This document shows positions 1-8,153 of a stretch of 18,751 nucleotides of DNA, in pieces (position 1 is the stretch's first letter; each line of letters begins with the position of its first letter). Position numbers and translations under genes: made by a program. The stretch covers positions 1 to 18,751 of the forward strand of contig CALDNG010000038.1 in assembly GCA_937915285.1 (NCBI GenBank), in the 5' to 3' direction. The notes under the pieces were generated by a model. It had not been told where the DNA came from. It saw only the letters and a list, made by a program, of their open reading frames with translations, and did not search any database. Source of the stretch: an uncultured Desulfomonile sp. GTDB taxonomy: Bacteria; Desulfobacterota; Desulfomonilia; Desulfomonilales; Desulfomonilaceae.

Positions 1-5
1 TTTCT

Positions 6-1535
6 TTAACAACCTTCGGCTTGTTCATCTGACAGCGCTACCGCTGCGCCCCTGTCCCTGCGATATTTCTGCCATATCGGGAGAGCCAGTATCAAAACTG
101 AGGCTATGATGAGCCCAAGGGTAATAGGTCTCGTAAAAAATATCGTCCAATCGTTCCCACTCCCAATCATGGCAGTTATAAAATACCGCTCGGCAAGCGG
201 TCCTAAAATTACCCCAAGAACCAAAGGCGGCATTGGTAGATCATAACGCCGCATGAAGAAACCGGCTATACCGAATAAGGCCATGTACATTACATCGGCC
301 ATGTCATTACGTAGGGCGTAGGCGCCTATCAGGCTCATGGACACAATTAATGCGCCCATGACCGATTCGGGGGCTCTCATCAGTTCTGAAAAGAACTTTG
401 CGCAAATAAGTCCTGCAAATATCATCAGGAAGTTACACACCAGCATTCCGACAAAAACCGTGTAAACAGACTCAGGTGTTTTGGTGAACAGTAGGGGGCC
501 TGGCTGAATTCCGTGCAGCAGAAAAGCGCCCATCATGACTGCAGTGGCCCCACTTCCGGGAATGCCTAACGCTAGCAATGGTATCATGGCGCCCCCGGTT
601 GAGGCATTTATAGCCACAGAAGTTGAGGACAAACCCTCCCAACTCCCATTGCCGAATTTTTCGGGTTCTTTAGCAAACTGTTTTTCAGCTCCGTAGCTGA
701 CAAACGATGCAACGGTAGCTCCCGCTCCGGGAATTCCCCCAATTACCGTTCCTATGCCCAATCCCCTAAGTAGGGAGCCCTTCCACGAAAAAAGATCCGC
801 TAGTGTAGGCAACTCTGTCTTCGGCCTGCCTTTAACCTTGGCGCCTTCTTCAGGATACTTTCTACAGAGCTGATCCATGACTTCACCGATGGCGAATAGA
901 CCAATCAGCACTACGGTGAAATTGATGCCTGTTTCCAGCAATCGTGAGTCATAAGTGAATCTTGCGGCCCCATAGATGTCATCAATTCCGATTGTTCCAA
1001 GGAACATTCCTATGAACAAACAGATCAAGGCTGATCCTAATGACTTGGTTCCTATGACGACAACGCTCACAAGCCCAAGCAATATGACACCGAAATATTC
1101 GGTGGCAGAGAAGCTAAGGGCAACTCTAGCGAATGGAGGGGAGATGAATGTCATTATGAGACCGCTGAAAAAGCCGCCTAGCGCAGAGCAGAGTATAGCG
1201 GTCCCGAGGGCCTTGGAAACATGTCCCTGCTTGTTAAGTTTGTATCCCTCCCAGGTAGCGGGAACGTTCATGGGGTCTCCAGGTATGTTGAACAATATAC
1301 CTGTTATGGAACCTCCGAATACTCCCCCGCAGTAAACACCCGTCATCAACAGCAATGACGGGACTATATCCATGGAATATGTGAACGGGAGCACTAGTAC
1401 GATGGCGTTGAGCATTGTTATGCCTGGTAGCGCTCCTGCTACTACTCCTACAATCAGACCAAGTAGAGTCATAGACAGGTTGAGAGGCGCAAACGAATTT
1501 GCCAAGCCTATCCACAATAAATCCAGTTGGCTCAT
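6..1535 (-). CDS. tctA: Tripartite tricarboxylate transporter large membrane subunit (TctA family)
   Basis: Large permease subunit of a TTT secondary carboxylate importer in the inner membrane; it works with the small membrane protein and the periplasmic binding protein encoded just upstream. The 509-residue product is the usual family length and is strongly hydrophobic, with about a dozen membrane segments. Family-typical glycine/proline-rich stretches are visible: GVVAGALPGIT near residues 29-39, GGVFGGSITGILFNIPG at about 70-86 and GGIPGAGATVASF near 265-277. The ATG at 1535 is preceded by GAGGT at 7 nt, and the TAA lies at the very left of the window, so the gene is complete. It is the last of three genes ordered binding protein, small subunit, large subunit, with a 30-nt gap after tctB. 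The family assignment is firm. The substrate is unknown: TTT systems carry citrate, other di- and tricarboxylates, aromatic acids and more. Confidence 0.95.
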   Translation of the reverse strand: MSQLDLLWIGLANSFAPLNLSMTLLGLIVGVVAGALPGITMLNAIVLVLPFTYSMDIVPSLLLMTGVYCGGVFGGSITGILFNIPGDPMNVPATWEGYKLNKQGHVSKALGTAILCSALGGFFSGLIMTFISPPFARVALSFSATEYFGVILLGLVSVVVIGTKSLGSALICLFIGMFLGTIGIDDIYGAARFTYDSRLLETGINFTVVLIGLFAIGEVMDQLCRKYPEEGAKVKGRPKTELPTLADLFSWKGSLLRGLGIGTVIGGIPGAGATVASFVSYGAEKQFAKEPEKFGNGSWEGLSSTSVAINASTGGAMIPLLALGIPGSGATAVMMGAFLLHGIQPGPLLFTKTPESVYTVFVGMLVCNFLMIFAGLICAKFFSELMRAPESVMGALIVSMSLIGAYALRNDMADVMYMALFGIAGFFMRRYDLPMPPLVLGVILGPLAERYFITAMIGSGNDWTIFFTRPITLGLIIASVLILALPIWQKYRRDRGAAVALSDEQAEGC

Positions 1536-1565
1536 GTTAATACCTCAGAATCCATGACAGGCCTC

Positions 1566-2102
1566 CTAGAGAAGAAAAAGGGCCCGATAAATATACAGAC
1601 TTATGTCCTCAAAAAAGCCGTACCCCTTCGGGAGTGGCAGGTAAACCACTTTCACGAAGATGTAGAGCATTACAACTGTTGAGATAAGAGAGACCAACAC
1701 CAGAGGAATGGGTTTGCTGAAGCCTACAAGCCTTAGAAATATGATCATGAACAGGGTATTGGCTAGGGCGAACCCGATATAATCTATGGCAAACACTGTA
1801 GCAATCAGGATAACGATCATTGCAGTGAGCTTGATATTATCCATAACCGGCCTGGTCTCAGCCTCTGCTGCCAGCCTGTCCCGGTTCCAGATGATCTCTA
1901 CCATCTTTATTACGCAACTGCCCATTAGAGCGGCAAGAATCATCTTGGGCCAGAAATCGGCCCCGAGTTGTCCCATTGGGGCCGGGCCCATGCAACAGGC
2001 TATGTAATAAAAATAGAAGGCGACCATGAGTATGAGGAGTGGGCCAATAGACGCTCGAGCCACTTGACGAGAAACGGAATTGCCGAAGTTCTCTTCGCTC
2101 AT
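1566..2102 (-). CDS. tctB: TTT transporter small membrane subunit (TctB/DUF1468 family)
   Basis: Small integral membrane subunit of the TTT transporter. The 178-residue product has four to five hydrophobic stretches (about 19-37, 51-71, 90-123 and 132-154). It also has the DUF1468-like motif GADFWPKMI near 47-55 and a C-terminal LPLPKGYGFF motif (155-164), which resembles the L-P-x-G end of TctB proteins. TctB sequences diverge quickly, so the position between tctC and tctA is as informative as the sequence. The ATG at 2102 follows GGGAG at 8 nt. The start lies 23 nt beyond the tctC stop, and 30 nt separate its stop from tctA, so the three genes are very probably cotranscribed. The role of TctB in the transport cycle is poorly defined in the family. 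Confidence 0.9.
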   Translation of the reverse strand: MSEENFGNSVSRQVARASIGPLLILMVAFYFYYIACCMGPAPMGQLGADFWPKMILAALMGSCVIKMVEIIWNRDRLAAEAETRPVMDNIKLTAMIVILIATVFAIDYIGFALANTLFMIIFLRLVGFSKPIPLVLVSLISTVVMLYIFVKVVYLPLPKGYGFFEDISLYIYRALFLL

Positions 2103-2125
2103 GTAGTTTCTCCCTTATTCTGTCC

Positions 2126-3088
2126 CTAGGGCTTCACAAATCCAAATTCCAGAAGGTGTTTCCTCATGACCTCCATTTCAGCTCTGGCCCACTCCGGAAA
2201 CTTGTCATGATCCATGAAACTGTCCTCGTCCACATATTGGTCTTTGGCGAACTTCTTCCATTCAGGAGTCTGCACTGCCTTTTTGACCGCTTCTGCCACT
2301 ACCTGGACTTTCTGCGGGTCAACACCCTTTTTCATGACAATACTGCGAAACTGGGGGAGAAAAATGTCGAACCCCAATTCCTTGGAACATGGAACATCTG
2401 GGAATGCCGAGCTTCTTTTTTCTGCAAAAATGATAAGCGGGCGTAGCTGCTTGGACTCAATATACTGCTTTACATCGCCTGCCTGCTCGTAGAGCACCTC
2501 ATTGTGACCGCCAAGGGTCGCCGCATAACGCTCACCAGGATTCGGCATGGGAACCGGCACCATTTTGTAGCCCTTGGTTCCCAGAAACATAACGGTCATG
2601 TCTTCCAAGGTTCCAAATCCAGTCACGCCCACTTTTATTTTACCCGGGTTGGCCTTGGCATAGTCCAGCAAGTCATTGATATTCTTGAACTGGCTTTCAT
2701 CGCGTACCAATAGGTATGAGGGGGCAAGCTGTGTGCGTACAATCCATTCAAGGTCATCGAATTTGTATCTTGCCTGTTTGGCCGGCAGGGTGCAAAGCGT
2801 GTCCGCAATCAAAACGGCCATTGTGTAGCCGTCCGCTTTTCCTGCCAAGATGTCGGTTATACCGGTGTTACCGGAAGCCCCCGGTTTGTTGGAGACAGGG
2901 CAGGGTACACCAATTATCGGTTCTAGGAGCTTGCTCAAAGTCCTGGACATCTGATCGGCTCCACCACCAACACCCCATGTGCAAATGAAGTCAATTGGTC
3001 TATTGGGATATTTTTCCTCAGCAATCGCAGGGATGGCGATGGTCGACAGAAGAATTACAGATATGGTCATTACGACTAACTTGCGCAT
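2126..3088 (-). CDS. tctC: TTT transporter periplasmic substrate-binding protein (TctC/Bug family)
   Basis: Periplasmic solute receptor of the TTT importer. I chose the ATG at 3088 (320 residues): AGGAGG lies 8 nt upstream, and the product then opens with a classical signal peptide (MRK, a hydrophobic core, cleavage after AIA at residue 23). An in-frame start at 3139 would add 17 residues before the signal sequence and is less likely. Mature-protein landmarks of the Bug fold are present: YPNRPIDF right after the signal, GVGGGADQMSR where the family has its GGxxD phosphate-loop-like motif, and NKPGASGNTG, which matches the conserved P-G-A-x-G segment. Bug proteins bind small carboxylates with little sequence signature for the ligand, so the substrate cannot be named. 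It is the first gene of a tctCBA set. The 437 nt upstream separate it from the CoA-transferase gene, so it may have its own promoter, though none stands out. Confidence 0.93.
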   Translation of the reverse strand: MRKLVVMTISVILLSTIAIPAIAEEKYPNRPIDFICTWGVGGGADQMSRTLSKLLEPIIGVPCPVSNKPGASGNTGITDILAGKADGYTMAVLIADTLCTLPAKQARYKFDDLEWIVRTQLAPSYLLVRDESQFKNINDLLDYAKANPGKIKVGVTGFGTLEDMTVMFLGTKGYKMVPVPMPNPGERYAATLGGHNEVLYEQAGDVKQYIESKQLRPLIIFAEKRSSAFPDVPCSKELGFDIFLPQFRSIVMKKGVDPQKVQVVAEAVKKAVQTPEWKKFAKDQYVDEDSFMDHDKFPEWARAEMEVMRKHLLEFGFVKP

Positions 3089-3525
3089 AGATTTTTCCTC
3101 CTGAGGGAAACCCGTGTGGGTAAGCATTCTTTTCGGCAAATAACTGTTTTAAGGGAAATTTGAATGAACACCGGGCCTTAAACATTAACAAACCATGAAC
3201 CAGCGTTTGATGTTTCAGGTCAGGTGATTGTTTCGGAACCTTAATTGGGATGCCTATGGAATAACCGTTCTAATTCCCGGATAGCGAAACAGATGTTGAA
3301 AACAATCTGAAAGCGACCGGAGTTTTGTGGCAATCCTAAGGCAGTCCATGCGCTGGGTGGCTCAACTGTAAGTCTTACGCTAACAATTCCAAACGGCTAT
3401 GAAGCTTGAGCAGCCATGAAGCCCAGTGCAAAATGCCATGCAAGCTTTGTCGATGATCAACCTTTCTCCAAGCCCAACAAGTTTTACCTTCCCCAATTCG
3501 ATCTCAGTAAGCCAAATATGCCTTC
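3089..3525. other. Intergenic region between the CoA-transferase gene and tctC
   Basis: This 437-nt gap has no credible gene. It holds the tctC ribosome binding site at its left end. An interrupted inverted repeat (AAGCTTG at 3402-3408, CAAGCTT at 3441-3447, 32 nt between the arms) and the 11-mer GTAAGTCTTAC at 3368-3378 lie inside. Neither is followed by a T-run in the direction of transcription, so I do not call a terminator. No convincing -35/-10 pair or sigma-54 promoter was found upstream of tctC, although a gap this long fits a separately regulated transport operon. Confidence 0.5.
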
Positions 3526-5301
3526 TCAATCGCCGGACAGGTAAACCAGTCCAACCTTTGCTCGCATCACGGAAAGTTCCAGCTCAGATGGAGGTTCAGT
3601 GATTTCGAGATTGTCGGCGAAGAGCATTTCAAAACCGGTAGCTTCCTGTACCTGTTCCTTTGTTACCCCCGGGTGCAACGAAATCACCCTCATTCGTTTA
3701 CTCAAGGGCTCAAAATCCATTATAGCCAAATCGCTTATAACCCTATCTGGACCACCGCCTCTTAGACCGGCGTCCTTCCTTGAATCACCGCCATCAAGAA
3801 AACCAGGACTCGTGATGTAGTCCACCTTCTTCACAAACCTACGTTTCTCATGCCGAATTATTGTCAGGACTCTTCCGGCGCAGGAAGCGATAGGGTTGGC
3901 GCCTCCGCTGCCTGGAAACCGTTTTTTAGGTAGGGTATAATCTCCGGCTGATGTCGCATTCAGATTTCCGAACATGTCTATCTGGGCTCCGCCGAGGAAA
4001 CCGACATCCGCAAAGCCTCTCTGGACAAGAAACCCCAGCGCCTCCATGATATTTCTGACAAAAGCGGGTTTAGCCGCCCCCAACAACCTCGTGTCCGCCA
4101 CTGAAAGGCAAGCGTGCAGCGGTGACATGTCGCCGATGCCTGTCTCCACGACATATGCCAGTTGTGGGGCATGAATGTTCATCGCCAATGAGGTGGCCGC
4201 CATTGGCAAACCTGTTCCTATTATGGCAATGTCACCATCCCTGATCTGCCTGGCTGCGGCGACGATCATCATTTCGTTTCTTGTATAGCCGTCTTGAGGT
4301 AATGGCTTGTTCTTACCCCCTATTGTGACCTTTTCTGCCACCTGCTGTGAATATCCCAGCCGAGGGTCATATCTCAGTTGCTGCATCCTGGATGGAGTCA
4401 GCGAAAGATCCAGAAACTCAGTAAAGTCCTTTGTCCCGTATATGTATTTCCGGAGATACTCCTGAAATTGTTCATGGTCCTTTGCGTATGCCTGATAAAG
4501 ATTCAGTGCGTCGTAATCATAGTCATAGTGACCCGGTAAGGCTGTGGGATAGGCGCCCCAGGGTTCATGCACGACGGCATTGACCCTGTAGGCCGGGATA
4601 ACGGTGTCGCTCGGGTTCTGTCTTATCGTGTCAGAATCCACTATAAGCTCGGCCACGACTATTATCTTGTCTGCAGCCTTGGCAATGTACTCGTCAGAGA
4701 AAACGGAGCCGTCTATCTGGGCATTGCCACTCTCATCCGCCTTGGTCACAAATATGACTGCAACATCCGGTTTACACGCAGGTAGCAAAACATATTTCTC
4801 ACCAGTGAATGGGCAGTTTCCATGAGTGAGTTTCATATTGGAGGATGAGGACTTGTTGGCAATATCGGATCCAATTTCGGCTTTGGTGGGAATAAAACTG
4901 ATGCCCAGGGACCCTGCCAGGTATCGCATGGTCATGCCGAGATGCTCGTAGTCCTCCGACTTCACGATTCCCTTCTCTACAGCCCGGCAGAAATTACGAG
5001 GCAGACCCAGACGTTCCATGTTCAGACATCCGGATTCGATGTAGGAGACCAAGCCGGCCCCTACCAGGACATCCACACCGTAGGCCGGATTAACACTGCT
5101 GATATGAAGGTTTGAAATTCCCTGGCGAATTATTTCATGGGAGATGGACATTGCGTTCCGGCATAAAGAAAAACCTCCGAAACCTATGTGAGAGCCATGC
5201 GAGATGAAGCGAGACACCGCCTGGGCGGCTGTCATCATTTTTGAAGGGGTCTGCCCGTAGAGGCAGGCGTTATCTTGAAGAGTTCCAGTATTCTCAGCCA
5301 T
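3526..5301 (-). CDS. Fused alpha-beta family I CoA-transferase (glutaconate CoA-transferase-like)
   Basis: Likely moves CoA between an acyl-CoA and a free carboxylic acid in the cytoplasm through a glutamyl-CoA thioester intermediate. The 591 residues look like two family I subunits joined head to tail. Residues about 18-325 resemble GctA (TAAQAVSRFISHGSHIGFGGF at the start; KADESGNAQIDG near 187-198). Residues about 340-591 resemble GctB (NEMMIVAAARQIRDGDIAI, then VVETGIGD). E386 in that ETG motif is the candidate catalytic glutamate. The total equals the sum of typical separate GctA (about 320) and GctB (about 266) chains. The ATG at 5301 follows AGGTG at 4 nt. It sits between the 2-oxoacid oxidoreductase genes and tctCBA on the same strand, which suggests it activates an imported acid or exchanges CoA on a pathway product. 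The substrate is unresolved; glutaconate, 3-oxoacid or other short acids are all possible. Confidence 0.85.
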   Translation of the reverse strand: MAENTGTLQDNACLYGQTPSKMMTAAQAVSRFISHGSHIGFGGFSLCRNAMSISHEIIRQGISNLHISSVNPAYGVDVLVGAGLVSYIESGCLNMERLGLPRNFCRAVEKGIVKSEDYEHLGMTMRYLAGSLGISFIPTKAEIGSDIANKSSSSNMKLTHGNCPFTGEKYVLLPACKPDVAVIFVTKADESGNAQIDGSVFSDEYIAKAADKIIVVAELIVDSDTIRQNPSDTVIPAYRVNAVVHEPWGAYPTALPGHYDYDYDALNLYQAYAKDHEQFQEYLRKYIYGTKDFTEFLDLSLTPSRMQQLRYDPRLGYSQQVAEKVTIGGKNKPLPQDGYTRNEMMIVAAARQIRDGDIAIIGTGLPMAATSLAMNIHAPQLAYVVETGIGDMSPLHACLSVADTRLLGAAKPAFVRNIMEALGFLVQRGFADVGFLGGAQIDMFGNLNATSAGDYTLPKKRFPGSGGANPIASCAGRVLTIIRHEKRRFVKKVDYITSPGFLDGGDSRKDAGLRGGGPDRVISDLAIMDFEPLSKRMRVISLHPGVTKEQVQEATGFEMLFADNLEITEPPSELELSVMRAKVGLVYLSGD

Positions 5302-5576
5302 GTGTCACCTGATATCCCGTTAACTAATTATTCTTTTGCAGGATGGCGCCGGTGGGCGGAGTACTCATCATTTATCTCAAATCTGCAGAGTAAGGAGTGA
5401 ATCGAGCAAATCACCCGGATCCAAGGGGAACATGTCGATGAACCACTCTCTGCCGATTTTTGAGTAGAAAATTTAACTATGTATGCAACTCAACACTCCA
5501 TTCCCGCCGGCACAGTAACAGTCTCAATTATCAAAGGCTCCTTGTGGTATACATAGAGGATCCAATTCGGGCCATC
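5302..5576. other. Intergenic region upstream of the CoA-transferase gene
   Basis: A 275-nt gap between the gamma-subunit stop and the CoA-transferase start, with no gene and no terminator hairpin that I can see. TGGTATAC at 5545-5552 matches 8 bp of the gntR operator palindrome, but the second half is not kept (AT instead of CA). One such 8-mer is about what chance would give in a window of this size. No clear promoter was found. Confidence 0.4.
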
Positions 5577-6116
5577 CTATATGTTCATGGTTTCGTAACC
5601 CATCTCGAATGCGTTACGGTTCTCGTCTTTGTACTTAGGGATAACTTCCAGGAAACTTTCCAGAACGACATTTTTCTCAAGCATAGTTTCCAGCAATTTG
5701 GCCAGTGATCCGAGAGCCACAGCATTAGAAAAAATGGGTCTCTTGAAATTCCTGACCGCTATATCCTTCGCAGGCACTGCAATTTGCCTGCAGGGTAGAG
5801 AAGCGTCTATTTCTTCAACAAAAGCAGGGTCGTAGACGATGATTCCTTCTGCTGGAACAGTGTCCTTAAACCGGTTGTATGCTGAACTGGAGAGGGCCAG
5901 AAATACGTCGGGAGTTTCACACATAGGGCTATCTATGGCTTTCTGCGAGAGAACCACCTGGCTTCGCACATAACCACCACGCATTTCGGTTCCGTGGCTC
6001 TTCAGCATGGTAACCCTGAGTCCCTGTTTTACGGCTGCCTCGCCTAATGTCTGGCCAAGCCTGACAACGCCCTGGCCACCGAATCCACTTGCAACAATCT
6101 CGAGTCTATCTTTCAT
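5577..6116 (-). CDS. 2-oxoacid:acceptor oxidoreductase gamma subunit
   Basis: Gamma subunit of a thiamine-pyrophosphate and Fe-S dependent 2-oxoacid:ferredoxin-type oxidoreductase; in this family it contributes to CoA binding. I use the ATG at 6116 (179 residues). It overlaps the beta-subunit stop as ATGA, and the product then begins directly with the family core: GFGGQGVVRLGQTLG near residues 10-24 and SHGTEMRGGYVRSQVVLS near 40-57, both hallmarks of POR/KOR gamma chains. A longer in-frame start at 6215 would overlap the beta gene by about 100 nt and is rejected. Translational coupling to the beta gene is likely. The length (about 180-190 in relatives) shows that the gamma chain is not fused to another subunit. 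Identity as a gamma chain is secure; the 2-oxoacid is not. Confidence 0.93.
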   Translation of the reverse strand: MKDRLEIVASGFGGQGVVRLGQTLGEAAVKQGLRVTMLKSHGTEMRGGYVRSQVVLSQKAIDSPMCETPDVFLALSSSAYNRFKDTVPAEGIIVYDPAFVEEIDASLPCRQIAVPAKDIAVRNFKRPIFSNAVALGSLAKLLETMLEKNVVLESFLEVIPKYKDENRNAFEMGYETMNI

Positions 6117-6961
6117 AGTTTGCCCGTCCTTCGTATCTTCCCGACTGAATCCCACACCAGTTCGGACAACTCGGGTCTTGATCCTCTGGCGTCGTGGTAG
6201 ACTCCCGTGGCCCAAATAGTGTCCGGTTTTTCCTGGCCCAGCGGAGCAGTATGTTTCTGCATCCAGCGGAGAATATTGACGGCGTTTCGATTCCCGAGGT
6301 GCCTGGAACCAAAATTGGTAGGGCAGGGGTATGGCATGTGGACGAGTGAGAAGCCATTGTTGGATATGGCCTTTTTCACGCTTTCGACAGCCGCCAGGCC
6401 GTCTGTGGCGGTGTGTCTGGCCAGAAATGTGGCGCCCGCTCCCTTCAGGATATGCATCACATCCATGCCTTCACTCATGAGGTTGTGTTCGAACATGCCG
6501 TAAGGGCTGGAATCAGTCTTGGCCCCTTGAGGCGTTGTAAAACCGAATTGCCCGCCGGTGGACTGGTAGCCTAGGTTGTCCATGACAATTACCGTGAATC
6601 CGGCATTTGAGCGGGCGGCGTGTATGAGGTGGAGCAGGCCTATTCCAAATGCGTCTCCATCACCCACGGTAAGAACTATCTTTTTGTCTCTGGGCAAGGC
6701 GACTCTTAATCCCCTTGCGATTGCGTAAACCCGACCGTGAGTCCCGGCAAAACCGTCGCCCTTCCATGTGGCGAATGTTTGTCTTCCTGCGCAGCCAATT
6801 GCTGTTCCCCATATAATGTCTTTTGTTTTCAGGCCTAGCTCAGAAATTGCCTGGATTACCACTTTGTGGTTAATCCCCAATCCACACCCTGAACAAGCGG
6901 TGCTGGGAATTTTTCTGGTTCTCAAATAGTCATCAACGAGAGCGCTCGACTGATACTGCAT
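6113..6961 (-). CDS. 2-oxoacid:acceptor oxidoreductase beta subunit (TPP and [4Fe-4S] binding)
   Basis: Beta subunit, carrying thiamine pyrophosphate and one [4Fe-4S] cluster, which cleaves the 2-oxoacid next to its carbonyl. The ATG at 6961 overlaps the alpha stop by one base (TGATG) and has GGAGG at 7 nt, so I prefer it to the upstream TTG at 6982. The 282-residue product shows C23-S-G-C26-G at the N terminus, C57 in AIGCAGR and C213 in PYPCPTNF, the four-cysteine set expected for the cluster. The TPP motif is V-GDGD at 99-103 followed by DN at 128-129 and Y132. Length and cysteine spacing match KOR/VOR-type beta chains. No ferredoxin domain is attached, so electrons must leave through another protein, most simply the ferredoxin-fused flavoprotein two genes upstream. 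Confidence 0.95.
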   Translation of the reverse strand: MQYQSSALVDDYLRTRKIPSTACSGCGLGINHKVVIQAISELGLKTKDIIWGTAIGCAGRQTFATWKGDGFAGTHGRVYAIARGLRVALPRDKKIVLTVGDGDAFGIGLLHLIHAARSNAGFTVIVMDNLGYQSTGGQFGFTTPQGAKTDSSPYGMFEHNLMSEGMDVMHILKGAGATFLARHTATDGLAAVESVKKAISNNGFSLVHMPYPCPTNFGSRHLGNRNAVNILRWMQKHTAPLGQEKPDTIWATGVYHDARGSRPELSELVWDSVGKIRRTGKL

Positions 6962-8136
6962 CACCACGCCTCCAATACCCAACCCTTGCGTTCAAGGGGT
7001 TGATTTTTAAGCATCTTTGTAAAGGTTTCCATGAGATCGGGGATGGTAGGCAGATCCCCACAGCAACCCAGGAATTTGACTTCAGCGTCTTTTGGAGCAG
7101 CCCTCTGGACTTCTCTGACAAGCTGCCCGTCCCAATTTAGTTCAACTACCAGGTATTTGGTTTTTCTACTGAAATGCCTGTCAGGAAAAGGCCATAGGTT
7201 TATGAGTCTCAGAGCCCCTACTTTGAGGCCTTCGGACCTGGCCCTTTCCACCGCGGTGTTTACAACCCGGCTGGGAGTGCCATAGGAGACGACAACCAAG
7301 TCAGGATCGTCATCCATGTATTTTTTTTCATAGAAGTCTTCGTACAGTTGAGGGTTGTTCCTGACCTTGTAAATCAGACGGTATGCGTGTTTGTGATGCT
7401 CCTCGACTTCTTCTATGTCGTAACCCTCAACAGTGGGAGTCCAGTCCGAGCAAAGCGCTCCGGTGTCATACCCCATTTGGACTGGAGGGATGTCCAGAGC
7501 GTCAGATGCCGGATAGAAGTCGGGTCCCTTGTGATAGAGCCTGGGCCATACTCGCAGCCCCATTTCCTTCATCTCGTCATCGTTTTCAGGAACGCTGATG
7601 TCTTCCATGCCATCAGTAAGAAGCTGGTCTCCAAGGACCGTGATGGGCATTCTTAAGCGCTCTGAGAGGTAGAAGGCCTCGACAATTATTTTCAAACATT
7701 CCTGGGCTGAGTTTGGGGCGAGTGTAATTGTTTCGAAGTTTCCTCCTTGGGTGGGATACCTGGTAAGATAAAATTCTCCCTGCCCAGGAGCGCCGGTTAT
7801 GCCGGACACGGGTCCCACACGACCTGAATTCATGACGACCATTGGGGCTTCACATCCCAGGGCCCAGCCATACGGGTCCGCATACAGAATGAACCCCGGG
7901 CCGGAAGTGGCAGTCATCGACTTCATGCCGCCAAGGGAAGCTCCTATGCACAAATGCATCGCAGCGCATTCGTCTTCTGCCTGAAGGTATACTCCATTTA
8001 CCTGAGGCAATCTGAGGCTCATGGCTTCGGCCAATTCGGTGGCGGGGGTGATTGGATAACCGCAAAAGAAGCGGCATCCTCCGAGAATTGCGCCCTCTGT
8101 TATGGCAAAATTTCCTGTTTCAAGAAATCGTTTCAT
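6961..8136 (-). CDS. 2-oxoacid:acceptor oxidoreductase alpha subunit
   Basis: Alpha subunit of the heteromeric 2-oxoacid oxidoreductase, combining the pyrimidine-binding domain and transketolase C-terminal-like domain. The 391-residue chain has GYPITPATE at residues 26-34, the signature of KorA/VorB/PorA alpha chains, and TATSGPGFILY near 75-85. A segment around GQGEFYLTRYPTQGGN occupies the place of the substrate-channel loop, where 2-oxoglutarate enzymes usually carry a different Q-G-D-x-x-x-A-R-W-G-like sequence; this hints at another substrate (inference). The ATG at 8136 follows GGAGG at 7 nt and lies 17 nt after the flavoprotein stop; its own stop overlaps the beta start by 1 nt. The order flavoprotein-alpha-beta-gamma in one tight run argues for a single complex. 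Confidence 0.94.
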   Translation of the reverse strand: MKRFLETGNFAITEGAILGGCRFFCGYPITPATELAEAMSLRLPQVNGVYLQAEDECAAMHLCIGASLGGMKSMTATSGPGFILYADPYGWALGCEAPMVVMNSGRVGPVSGITGAPGQGEFYLTRYPTQGGNFETITLAPNSAQECLKIIVEAFYLSERLRMPITVLGDQLLTDGMEDISVPENDDEMKEMGLRVWPRLYHKGPDFYPASDALDIPPVQMGYDTGALCSDWTPTVEGYDIEEVEEHHKHAYRLIYKVRNNPQLYEDFYEKKYMDDDPDLVVVSYGTPSRVVNTAVERARSEGLKVGALRLINLWPFPDRHFSRKTKYLVVELNWDGQLVREVQRAAPKDAEVKFLGCCGDLPTIPDLMETFTKMLKNQPLERKGWVLEAW

Positions 8137-8153
8137 TCATAAACCTCCAGCGC

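Noticed and set aside
3425..3440. TGGCA...TGCA sequence (minus strand) as a sigma-54 promoter for tctC
   Set aside because: The spacing between the GG and GC elements is too short for a -24/-12 promoter.
3402..3447. AAGCTTG...CAAGCTT inverted repeat downstream of the CoA-transferase gene as a terminator
   Set aside because: The 32-nt loop is long, no T-run follows, and two HindIII-like hexamers this close can occur by chance.
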